From NCBI GenBank assembly GCA_018242525.1, contig JAFEBS010000031.1, forward strand, positions 1 to 33,190: DNA of 33,190 nucleotides, written 5' to 3'. Under the pieces are notes generated by a model that saw only the letters and a program-made list of their open reading frames with translations, had not been told where the DNA came from and made no database searches. The position numbers were made by a program, and so were the translations under genes. Shown here in pieces: positions 24,860 through 31,344 of this stretch (the first letter of the stretch is position 1; every line of letters begins with the position of its first letter). This stretch comes from Planctomycetota bacterium. Its GTDB lineage: Bacteria > Planctomycetota > Planctomycetia > Planctomycetales > Planctomycetaceae.

Positions 24860-25076
24860 CGTGTGATGCCATCTTTCATCAGTACGGAACCGAAATTCAG
24901 TAAATACCCCAGCTTCACTCTGGTCAGACGCAGGTACGTCAGTATTCGCTCCATGCGCATTGTGAGTCGAGATCACCTCGGTAAGGATCGAAATCCAACT
25001 CTGTTGGAAGCGATTGTTCTGGTGTCTTTTCCCAAGAATCGCGCACTTTCGAGGTCCGCCTTGAAAGGTAAACGTG
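24838..25076 (-). pseudogene. GxxExxY protein remnant (C-terminal part, frameshifted)
   Basis: Before the TGA at 24838-24840, the minus strand encodes ILTYLRLTRVKLGYLLNFGS followed by VLMKDGITRTIHGEL. This is an unmistakable C-terminus of the GxxExxY family (consensus LLTYLRLTGLKxGLLxNFxxxxxKDGIxRxVxGL). Upstream the frame is broken. An adjacent frame gives SILTEVISTHNAH, where the family has the ...IHxAQ segment. The N-terminal half, including the GxxExxY motif, is gone, and the zinc-ribbon gene ends where it would be. GxxExxY proteins are nuclease-fold-like proteins of uncertain role, often multicopy and mobile. Confidence 0.7.
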
Positions 25077-25442
25077 TTAATTGTCATCGACGGAATACGC
25101 CTGATAGCAGTCCGACCCAGGTGCCTCCTGGATGAAAACCCTGCTGCAGTTCGGACACCGATAGCAAATATGCGTGTATCGATCATGCTTCGACAGAATG
25201 TCTTCGATGACATCCGCATCCGTGATGCGCGACAACCTTTCAGCCGCCTCGGACGACCCGTAGAAATAGCGTAAAAAGGCCTCACGCTGACCGCTGGAAA
25301 TGGCATGGAGGAATCCGTGGATTTCTTTCCGCCTTGACTCAATCGACAAGTCGACGTCGCAGTCCCAGACCACGTACCCGGCATTGTCGCTTGGCGGAAT
25401 CATAATGATCGTTTTACCGCAACGGCAGGCGAAGTGTGACAT
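25077..25442 (-). CDS. Small zinc-ribbon-like protein of unknown function
   Basis: This 121-residue cytoplasmic protein has paired cysteines at both ends: C6-R-C8 with G9-K10 near the N-terminus (FACRCGKTIIMIPP) and C93, C96-P-N-C99 near the C-terminus (HICYRCPNCSRVFIQ). These could form a zinc ribbon. A helical middle (ESRRKEIHGFLHAI...REAFLRYFYG, DADVIEDILSKHDRYT) separates them. I do not recognise the family. ATG at 25442 is preferred because GGGAGAG lies about 9 bases before it. A longer frame to 25523 is part of repeat R4. It has repeats R4 and R3 upstream and the GxxExxY remnant immediately downstream. Confidence 0.72.
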   Translation of the reverse strand: MSHFACRCGKTIIMIPPSDNAGYVVWDCDVDLSIESRRKEIHGFLHAISSGQREAFLRYFYGSSEAAERLSRITDADVIEDILSKHDRYTHICYRCPNCSRVFIQEAPGSDCYQAYSVDDN

Positions 25443-25499
25443 GTTGCGATTCTCTCCCGAACGAAACCTGCTTCCGATCGACCACACAAACCGGGCGGC

Positions 25500-25587
25500 G
25501 GCGACAAAGTCAATTGCTCGCAATGAACGATGGGCTTCCGATCAACAAGCCAACACTCTGAGCTGCCAGCGGCTGCGGGTAATGGGC
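25500..25587 (-). repeat. Repeat R, copy 4 (upstream of zinc-ribbon gene)
   Basis: On the minus strand it reads CCCGCAGCCGCTGGCAGCTC, AGAGTGTTGGCTTGTTGATC and GGAAGCCCATCGTTCATTGC, aligning with copy R1 throughout. It is separated from copy R3 by about 25 bases, so two R units are tandem here with nothing between them. Confidence 0.65.
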
Positions 25588-25612
25588 ATTGTCGCTGAAG
25601 TCGTGAGACTTC

Positions 25613-25709
25613 GGTCGTCGGCAGCAAACGCCTCCGAATGCAGCGACCAGAACATTCAACAACACTCCAACACTGTGAACCGCCTGCGACCGCGGGTCAA
25701 GTTGACTGC
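25613..25709 (-). repeat. Repeat R, copy 3 (tandem with copy 4)
   Basis: On the minus strand it starts AGTCAACTTGACCCGCGGTC and continues GCAGGCGGTTCACAGTGTTG, close to R1 and R2, before diverging. Its outer end lies one base from the GxxExxY-type direct repeat at 25711, the same arrangement as R5 with the other direct-repeat copy. Confidence 0.65.
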
Positions 25710-25710
25710 C

Positions 25711-25839
25711 TCGATCTCATTGGTATCTCACAGAGACACGGAGGCACAGAGGTCAAATCAAACCTCTCCGCGAATCGTTTGAGCTCTGATTTCGCACGTT
25801 CTCAGACATCTCCGTGACTCCGCGCCTCAGTGAGAAACG
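25711..25839 (-). pseudogene. Internally deleted GxxExxY cassette
   Basis: On the minus strand, a CACTGAGGCGCGGAGTCACG flank leads to ATGTCTGAG (ATG at 25809). Within about 20 bases the sequence jumps to a stretch encoding TIRGEV-stop, equivalent to the TIHGEL C-terminus of the other remnant. The direct-repeat copy 2 (25711-25779) follows. So both ends of a GxxExxY cassette seem present and almost all the coding part deleted. The 5' flank assignment rests on general resemblance to such cassettes and is an inference. Confidence 0.5.
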
Positions 25840-25941
25840 AATTCTTCGATCAGCGACAGCCATCACGGGCCCGCTGCCGGGTGCACGCGGTTTGCGATTC
25901 TTCGGACCAGTCGTCGTGAAGACTCATACTGGAATGGTCAT

Positions 25942-26109
25942 GGGGTGCCACGAACTTGGAGTCTTCGACAAGGTCGTGCTGTCTTTGGATTTTGCATTCG
26001 CCATCCCATCTTTCGATTGCCAGCAGTCCAGGAGTATCACGCCTCGCGGGTGGCCCCGAATCACGAAAAAGGCACGACCTTGTCGAAGACTCCTAGATCG
26101 TGGTACCCC
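25942..26109. repeat. Long terminal inverted repeat, MITE-like element
   Basis: The 38-base arms at 25942-25979 and 26072-26109 are reverse complements at 35 positions (GGGGTGCCACG... and GTCTTCGACAAGGTCGTGC in the left arm). About 92 bases lie between them, with no coding capacity. The size and structure suit a miniature inverted-repeat element or a REP-type hairpin. No clear target-site duplication is visible at its edges. Confidence 0.7.
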
Positions 26110-26278
26110 TTGATGGCGCCTGATGCGAATCCCAAACCACTCGCACCCGGCGAGATCAGAAATCAAACTTTCCCAGAAACTCATCCGCGCCCCACCGTCC
26201 GGTGCTTCCAATGGGATTGGGGCGCGACTGTCGTCCCGTTGAATGCCACTCGGGGTGAGGTCGTCGCAATCCATTCAT

Positions 26279-26377
26279 CTCAAAGTAGCCTTCACCGCTC
26301 CGCATGAAGATCGCCGATTGTTGGATCGACTGTCGTTGCCGATTTGTCAGAAAATGAGGCACACTGTTTGGAATGCT
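26279..26377 (-). repeat. Dispersed repeat, copy B (second copy of 6361-6457)
   Basis: The reverse complement of this segment aligns with 6361-6457 at about 80 of 99 positions, including AGTCGATCCAACAATCGGC against AGTCGATGCAACAATCGGC, and CTTCATGCGGAGCG. Unlike copy A, the second inverted arm is not present here. The bases around it (26110-26278) show no gene or further repeat that I can identify. Confidence 0.65.
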
Positions 26378-26417
26378 CGGAACGATAAAGCAATCGGGAA
26401 GACGAATCCAAAGTATT

Positions 26418-27020
26418 TCAGCACAAGCAAACAGAGAGGTTGATTGGATCGCTGTCCAGGGTCGAATAAATGAAATTCATCCAGAATCCTTCCAGTTCGT
26501 CCGGCGGGATGCAGTTCTGACTGAGCAATCCATCTCGGAGAATAATTGTTTCTTCCGGGCTGCCGCCCGAATTCTCGCTCCAATCGAGGAAATGTGCGAG
26601 CGTGGTGACGAAGTTGGCGACGCTTGAATTAATCGAGTAGATCGGATCAGTTTGGTCCAGATCGATGACAACCATTCTGCCTGAGATTTCTTCGATGCAG
26701 ATCCATCCGCCGCCTTGCAGGTATTCTTGGTCAGCAATGTGCCAGAAGCAATTCCATCCCTCTGGCATGTCGCCCATCTTGTAATTGCGTTGTAGATCGC
26801 GATCCCAAATCACCGCGAGCGGCGTCAACGATCCACTGAAGCGCAGCGTGGTGTCGTTGTTGCAATAGATTGCCAGTTCGCGCGGCAAACCGAGTTCAGT
26901 GAGCAGGCGCGTACAGTCGTCCGGAAGAGCAGGGGGCGGAGTTGGTAATGTGATAGGGCGCAAAGCGCCGGGCCAGCGACTCTGGAACTCGGATGGTGTG
27001 TACGTGTGCATGGCTGTCAT
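26418..27020 (-). CDS. SUKH-type immunity-like protein (SUKH-4 resemblance)
   Basis: This 200-residue cytoplasmic protein resembles the SUKH (SMI1/KNR4-like) superfamily, closest in pattern to SUKH-4. LTELGLPRELAIYCNND sits where the family has its FL..GLP opening. LAVIWDRDLQRNYKMG, then YLQGGGWICIEEISGRMVVIDLD, gives the central sheet with a G...cid...G.V pattern. A C-terminal helix, VTTLAHFLDWSE, follows. Such proteins usually neutralise contact-dependent or polymorphic toxins, but no toxin gene is adjacent, so it is an orphan here. ATG at 27020 overlaps another ATG (ATGAATGAC), and the second in-frame ATG at 27011 is also possible. No strong ribosome site is visible. Repeat R2 ends 9 bases upstream. 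Confidence 0.7.
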   Translation of the reverse strand: MTAMHTYTPSEFQSRWPGALRPITLPTPPPALPDDCTRLLTELGLPRELAIYCNNDTTLRFSGSLTPLAVIWDRDLQRNYKMGDMPEGWNCFWHIADQEYLQGGGWICIEEISGRMVVIDLDQTDPIYSINSSVANFVTTLAHFLDWSENSGGSPEETIILRDGLLSQNCIPPDELEGFWMNFIYSTLDSDPINLSVCLC

Positions 27021-27029
27021 TCATAACAA

Positions 27030-27120
27030 CGACCAAGGTAACTTGCCGACGACAAACGACGGGCATTCAATCAACACGCGAACACTGTGAGCCGCCAGTG
27101 ACAGTGGGTCAAGTCGACCT
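27030..27120 (-). repeat. Repeat R, copy 2 (upstream of SUKH gene)
   Basis: On the minus strand it reads GGTCGACTTGACCCACTGTC, ACTGGCGGCTCACAGTGTTC, GCGTGTTGATTGAATGCCCG and TCGTTTGTCGTCGGCAAGTT before ending about 9 bases from the ATG. It is the copy closest to R1, with only scattered changes over the first 65 bases. Its terminal GTTACCT does not fit GTTRRRY. Confidence 0.7.
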
Positions 27121-27134
27121 GTTCGTTCGGATTT

Positions 27135-27221
27135 TCACCACGAAGGGCACGAAGATCCACGAAGGGAAGAAAAGCAGATCACTATGCCTTCCTTCGTGGA
27201 CCTTCGTGCCCTTCGTGGTGA
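27135..27221. repeat. Hairpin of CACGAAGG-type repeats
   Basis: The 30-base arms at 27136-27165 (CACCACGAAGGGCACGAAGA...) and 27191-27220 pair at 29 of 30 positions around a 25-base loop. Each arm is itself built from the short unit CACGAAGG. Such sequences are commonly found around GxxExxY-type cassettes in planctomycetes and other bacteria, but no GxxExxY coding sequence remains here. Confidence 0.65.
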
Positions 27222-27343
27222 CTCCTCGTGGTGACCCTCGAAACTCTCAACGGCCGAATGATTCGGTGAACATGGCTTGAGCCGAAATGGAACGGGTGCC
27301 ACAAGATCGCGAATCCAGTCCACGATCATGAATCAGAGAATAC

Positions 27344-27373
27344 ACCCGCGGCTAGCGCCTTGCGGCTCACAAA
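27344..27373. repeat. Single arm of the hairpin element at 31038-31120
   Basis: ACCCGCGGCTAGCGCCTTGC and the following bases match the right arm at 31091-31120 at 28 of 30 positions. The preceding GAGAAT is shared too. The opposite arm is absent. It lies just after the end of the DUF1501 gene. Confidence 0.65.
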
Positions 27374-27391
27374 CTCTGGGCATTGCCGTCG

Positions 27392-28765
27392 TCAGGAAAA
27401 CAGTGCCATGATCGGCTTGCCGTCGTGCGCCACTTTGAAGGGGCGGCCTGACTTGGAGAAGAAGTCCTTTGTCAGCGGCAGTCCCAATGCATGGCCGATG
27501 GTGGCATTGAAGTCACCGATGGTGACGTCGTCGTCTTCGGCACTGAAGCCGTCCTTGTCCGACTTGCCGTAGAACCGGCCTCCCTTGATCCCGCCGCCGG
27601 CCATGAACCCGGAGAACGCACCGGGATGATGGTCGCGGCCGCTGTTCTGATTGATCCGTGGCGAGCGGCCGAATTCGGTCGCCAGCACCACCAGCGTGTT
27701 CTTGAGCAGACCTTTCTCTTTCAGGTCGCTGATCAGAACCGAGGCTGCACGATCCATTGTCCCGGCCACTTTCGGCAGCTTGTCGCTCTGGTAAATGTCG
27801 ACATGCATATCCCAGCCACCCAGGCTGATTTCGATGAACCGGACATTGTGTTCGACCAATCGCCGCGCCAGCAGGCATCCCTGGCCAAACTGATCCCGGC
27901 CGTACTTGTCCCGAACTTCGGCTTTTTCCTGGTTCAGGTCGAACGCCTTCAGTTCGTCACTGTGGACCAGTTGATTGGCCTGGCGGTAAAACTCACCATA
28001 CGCCTCGACCTGCTTCTGTGGATATTTCTTGCGGAAGCCGGAATCGAATTTGTCGATCAGCTCCATTCGCTTCTCGAACGAGGATTCGGTCAGGTACTTC
28101 GGAGTGACCGTGTTCTGCAGGCCGGCGTTGGGATCACCGATCGGGACCGGAGTAAAGGCAGGTTCCAGGAATCCCGCACCCGGATGCCGGGCTTCGCCCC
28201 CGATCAGCACGTTGTCGGGCAGCGTTCGATTCTGGCGGCCCAGGACTTTCAGGGCCCAGGCACCCATGCCGGGGTGACGGATTGAGGCGATTTCCTTGTA
28301 GCTGGTTCGCAGCAGATACCGTCCCCCTTCGTGATCGCCTGTTTCCGTATGCAATGACCGAATGACCGCCAGGTCACCCGCCAGCTTGGCCAGTTCCGGC
28401 AATGTTTCGCCGAACTGCATGCCGGCGACCTTGGTCGCAATCCCCTTGGTTTCACCCTGGGTTTCACGTCCCGGCTTCAGGTCGAACGTATCCAGGTGCG
28501 TCATCGCACCACTCATGTACAGGAAGATCACATGCTTGGCGGTCCCGCCCGCGGAGCTGGCTTTATCGTTGACCGCCTCTTTTTTCGCGTTTGCCTCGGC
28601 CTTTTTTGCGTCCCTGGCGGCGTCTGCACCAAATGCCAGGGCACTGGGAAGAACGGTGACCCCCAGCATCGTCCGCGCCGCATGTTCCATCAGGGACCGG
28701 CGAGACAGTGTGTCGAGTGACTTCAGATTGGGAAACATGGCAAAGGCCTTTGGGGACTGCGTCAT
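27392..28765 (-). CDS. DUF1501 protein (second copy)
   Basis: This 457-residue DUF1501 family member has an N-terminal twin-arginine-like signal, LSRRSLMEHAARTMLGVTVLP (20-40). A charged Ala/Lys linker (about 48-72) leads to the family core: KHVIFLYMSGAMTHLDTFDLKP, RSLHTETGDHEGGRYLLRTSY, SLGGWDMHVD, ATEFGRSPRINQNSGRDHHPG, and FMAGGGIKGGRFYG. The function is unknown and export by Tat is likely. Its ATG overlaps the stop of the upstream DUF1549/DUF1553 gene in an ATGA (28762-28765), so the pair is translationally coupled. Only low similarity to the copy at 8.1-9.4 kb is evident outside the family motifs, so this is not a recent duplication. Confidence 0.92.
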   Translation of the reverse strand: MTQSPKAFAMFPNLKSLDTLSRRSLMEHAARTMLGVTVLPSALAFGADAARDAKKAEANAKKEAVNDKASSAGGTAKHVIFLYMSGAMTHLDTFDLKPGRETQGETKGIATKVAGMQFGETLPELAKLAGDLAVIRSLHTETGDHEGGRYLLRTSYKEIASIRHPGMGAWALKVLGRQNRTLPDNVLIGGEARHPGAGFLEPAFTPVPIGDPNAGLQNTVTPKYLTESSFEKRMELIDKFDSGFRKKYPQKQVEAYGEFYRQANQLVHSDELKAFDLNQEKAEVRDKYGRDQFGQGCLLARRLVEHNVRFIEISLGGWDMHVDIYQSDKLPKVAGTMDRAASVLISDLKEKGLLKNTLVVLATEFGRSPRINQNSGRDHHPGAFSGFMAGGGIKGGRFYGKSDKDGFSAEDDDVTIGDFNATIGHALGLPLTKDFFSKSGRPFKVAHDGKPIMALFS

Positions 28766-30708
28766 TGAACGAACAGAAACTCACGCGTGTTCACCAGAGC
28801 CCAGATGACGTTGCCGTATCCGGCATCGCCATGAGCCTTGATTTCAGCAAGCGCCACCTGACGCTCGGACGACGTCGGCTTGCGAGCCAGGATGCTCTGG
28901 AAGATGACTTCGATCCGGGCGTCGGTCCCCTTTTCGGCGACTACGCTCTTGTACATCAGCGATTCCGGTTCCAGCAGCATGTGCGTGATGGGACCGTTAA
29001 ACATCTGCAGCACCTGCGGCACAGAACCGTCTTCGGACGAGACTTCGATCGCTTCCCGATCGGACTGTCCGAACTGTCGCAGGAAGTGACCCGGAGGCTG
29101 GGGATTTGGCAGTTCAGACGCCCGCACCAGCAGCAGTCCCTTGTAACTGTACGGCTTGTTCCGCGCATCGCGTGACTTCTTGATGTCGGACGAACTCAGT
29201 TCCTTGCTGTGTTCGTAGATCATCTGGGCCGTCGCCTTGGTCAGGTCGATGTTGAGCAGCCTGGCTTCAACGCGGGCCGGTTCCTTCTGGTATTCGTCCG
29301 GCTTGGTGACGGCCAGCGTGATGAAGCTGTCCCAGACCTGTTCGGCGGTCATCCGGCGCAACAGCGGACCGGGGAAATGGTACTCGTCGCCCGGTGTCAC
29401 TTCGGCATGCGTCGAGTCGCGCTGATACGCCTTCGTGTTGCAGACGATTCGCAGGTATTCCTTCAGGTCGAATTTCAGTCGCACCATTTCCGACGTCAGG
29501 AAGTCCATCAGTTCCGGATTCTCGGGCTTGCTTTCGTCTTTCATGTCGTCGACCGGTTCGATCAATCCGGCTCCAAACGACCGCTTCCACAGTCGATTCG
29601 CAATCGTCTTGGCGAACCTGGGGTTGTCCGGCGAGGTCAACCACTTCGCAAAAGTCACTCGTGGCGAGACACCTTTTTCCAGTGTGGCCGGGGGGCCGAA
29701 GATCGCCTTGGCGGCGATCTGTTGCTTGGGCTTGCCATCGTCGTACTGGTAGTCATGAGGCAGCGCCAGTTTGGCACCATTGTCATAGACTTCAAACAGG
29801 TTGCCGATCAGGAAGCGGTTGTATTTGCCTCCGCCGTCAAACTTGTCATCGACCTTTTTCATCTCTTCACGCAATTTGTTGACGACGTTTCCGCCGCCGA
29901 ACTTCTTGTCACCGGCACCACGACGAGTGGCGGTGCCGAACGTGAAGGCGGCCATCTCGTAGAACTCTTTCTGCGTCCAGCGATCAAACGGGTGGTTGTG
30001 ACATTGAGCACAGCCAATCTGCGTCCCCAGGAAGATGCGGACGGTGTTGTTCATGGCATCCAGAGGCATGCCCGAATCACGCAGGAAGTAGCCGGCGGCC
30101 GGGTTGTCCCAGACCTTGCCTTCGGCCGTCAGCATCTCGTAGACGAATTCATCGTACGGCTTGTTCGTTTCCAGGCATTCCTTGACCCATTCGCAATACG
30201 GACGACCGGGGACATTGTTGGTCAGTCGATTGTCCGTCAAGCGCAGAATGTCGGCCCAGTAGTTGTAGAAGTTGCTGGAATACCCTTCCTGGCTGAGCAG
30301 TACGTCGATCAGCTTGGATCGTTTTTCGGAATCAGAGTTGTTCGTGAACTGCCGGACCTGCTTGTGGGTGGGAATCGTACCAACCAGATCCAGGTAAGCT
30401 CGGCGAATGAATTGTTCGTCGCTGGCGATCGGGTTCGGAGTGACTTTGAACTTCTTGTAGTTCGCTTCCATCAACTCATCGACTTTGGCCGCCGATGCAA
30501 CTGCCTTGAGGCGCGTGGAGGGGCTGACCATGCTCACCTTGATCTTCCGCTCGGGAATCTGCACCGGCGGTTCCGGTTTCTTGGGAGTCTTTCCCTTCCG
30601 TGCCTGAGCGAATGCCGGAGTGACCGCGATCCACAGCAGCCCGACCAGGCAAACAAGGGCAGGGCCAGTTTTCACCAGCAACCGGGTCAACCACCGACGA
30701 TGAGCCAT
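28762..30708 (-). CDS. DUF1549/DUF1553 protein (second copy, short form)
   Basis: This 648-residue exported protein starts with a signal peptide (hydrophobic 14-34, AFAQA) and a basic, Pro-rich linker. DUF1549 follows (about 75-275) with IRRAYLDLVGTIPTHKQV and IGCAQCHNHPFDRW (one CAQCH haem-type motif). DUF1553 (about 345-640) has WLTSPDNPRFAKTIANRLW and ends NTREFLFVQ. Unlike the copy at 12.2 kb it lacks Ig-like domains and the CX4CH motif. AAGG lies about 8 bases before the ATG. It forms a two-gene operon with the DUF1501 gene. The 636-base gap to the divergent aspS holds only repeat elements and a possible aspS promoter. Confidence 0.93.
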   Translation of the reverse strand: MAHRRWLTRLLVKTGPALVCLVGLLWIAVTPAFAQARKGKTPKKPEPPVQIPERKIKVSMVSPSTRLKAVASAAKVDELMEANYKKFKVTPNPIASDEQFIRRAYLDLVGTIPTHKQVRQFTNNSDSEKRSKLIDVLLSQEGYSSNFYNYWADILRLTDNRLTNNVPGRPYCEWVKECLETNKPYDEFVYEMLTAEGKVWDNPAAGYFLRDSGMPLDAMNNTVRIFLGTQIGCAQCHNHPFDRWTQKEFYEMAAFTFGTATRRGAGDKKFGGGNVVNKLREEMKKVDDKFDGGGKYNRFLIGNLFEVYDNGAKLALPHDYQYDDGKPKQQIAAKAIFGPPATLEKGVSPRVTFAKWLTSPDNPRFAKTIANRLWKRSFGAGLIEPVDDMKDESKPENPELMDFLTSEMVRLKFDLKEYLRIVCNTKAYQRDSTHAEVTPGDEYHFPGPLLRRMTAEQVWDSFITLAVTKPDEYQKEPARVEARLLNIDLTKATAQMIYEHSKELSSSDIKKSRDARNKPYSYKGLLLVRASELPNPQPPGHFLRQFGQSDREAIEVSSEDGSVPQVLQMFNGPITHMLLEPESLMYKSVVAEKGTDARIEVIFQSILARKPTSSERQVALAEIKAHGDAGYGNVIWALVNTREFLFVQ

Positions 30709-30745
30709 TGATCAAACCTTATTCAAGTTGCAGTCCAGTTCGGCA

Positions 30746-30812
30746 TTCGGCGGGGTCAGGAGACCCGCGTCGAACAGCGCCCGCTCGGCGCGGGTCTCCC
30801 GACCCCGCCGAA
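30746..30812. repeat. Inverted repeat, REP-like
   Basis: The 28-base arms at 30746-30773 (TTCGGCGGGGTCAGGAGACC...) and 30785-30812 pair at 26 of 28 positions around an 11-base loop. It lies 38 bases upstream of the DUF1549/DUF1553 gene, in the divergent gap towards aspS. It cannot be a normal terminator for either gene. It looks like a planctomycete dispersed hairpin. Confidence 0.7.
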
Positions 30813-30995
30813 ACGGCCGACCGAAGGTCTCCTCTTCGTTTTCGAAGACGCTACATAATTGTACTCCCCCAAAAAACGAGATGCGACACCCAGGTTTTAT
30901 TCTTTCCCGACAGGATTGGCGTTACGAAAAGGGAAGTTTCCCGGCGACCGCGCGTTCCGAACGACACGACCGACGCCCGCCAATGGGGAACACGT

Positions 30996-31178
30996 AGAAA
31001 CCAGGTGAGCCGGGGCCTGACGGCCAAAGGCACTTACTTTGTGATCCGCACGGCGCTAGCCGCGGGTTCTTCGGGCACGAGTGAGAATGCACCCGCGGCT
31101 GGCGCCGTGCGGCTCACAAAGCAACCCAATGCTTCAGCGAGGCGTCCTGACGGCACCCGGCTCACCTGCAGGTTTCTG
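30996..31178. repeat. Nested inverted-repeat element
   Basis: There are two inverted repeats, one inside the other. The outer arms are AGAAACC..AGGTGAGCCGGG (30996-31014) and its complement near 31155-31178, with small insertions. The inner 30-base arms at 31038-31067 and 31091-31120 match at 28 of 30 positions (TTTGTGATCCGCACGGCGCT / ACCCGCGGCTGGCGCCGTGC). A further copy of the inner arm is at 27344-27373. There is no coding capacity. This suggests a MITE-like or REP-derived element. Confidence 0.7.
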
Positions 31179-31249
31179 GACTCCTTTTAAAAAAGGCGAT
31201 TGTCCCTGCGGCAACGACCGATCGGCTTCCCGATCTTCGGAGTCGCTTC

Positions 31250-31255
31250 TATAAT
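31250..31255 (+). promoter_or_regulatory. Possible -10 element for aspS
   Basis: TATAAT occurs about 90 bases before the aspS GTG, after the repeat elements. The -35 region at 17 bases spacing (TTCCCG, 31227-31232) is poor, so this is weak support. Confidence 0.3.
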
Positions 31256-31344
31256 CTCCGGTTCGAACTCTGGCCGCTCGCCGCTTGTCTGGTGTTGGGC
31301 GGCTGGTTTGTTTTTGCGGACCTTCTGGATGCAAGGATACAGCG

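Noticed and set aside
24809..25384. A 191-codon minus-strand frame spanning the zinc-ribbon gene and the GxxExxY remnant
   Set aside because: It overlaps the better-supported zinc-ribbon frame. Only one short stretch of it matches the shifted GxxExxY reading.
25500..27220. Could the repeats be a CRISPR array?
   Set aside because: Copies are diverged, unevenly spaced, about 90 bp long and separated by genes. There are no short spacers and no cas genes.
29209..30711. A 500-codon plus-strand frame opposite the second DUF1549/DUF1553 gene
   Set aside because: It is an antisense shadow. The minus-strand gene has a signal peptide, CAQCH motif and operon overlap.
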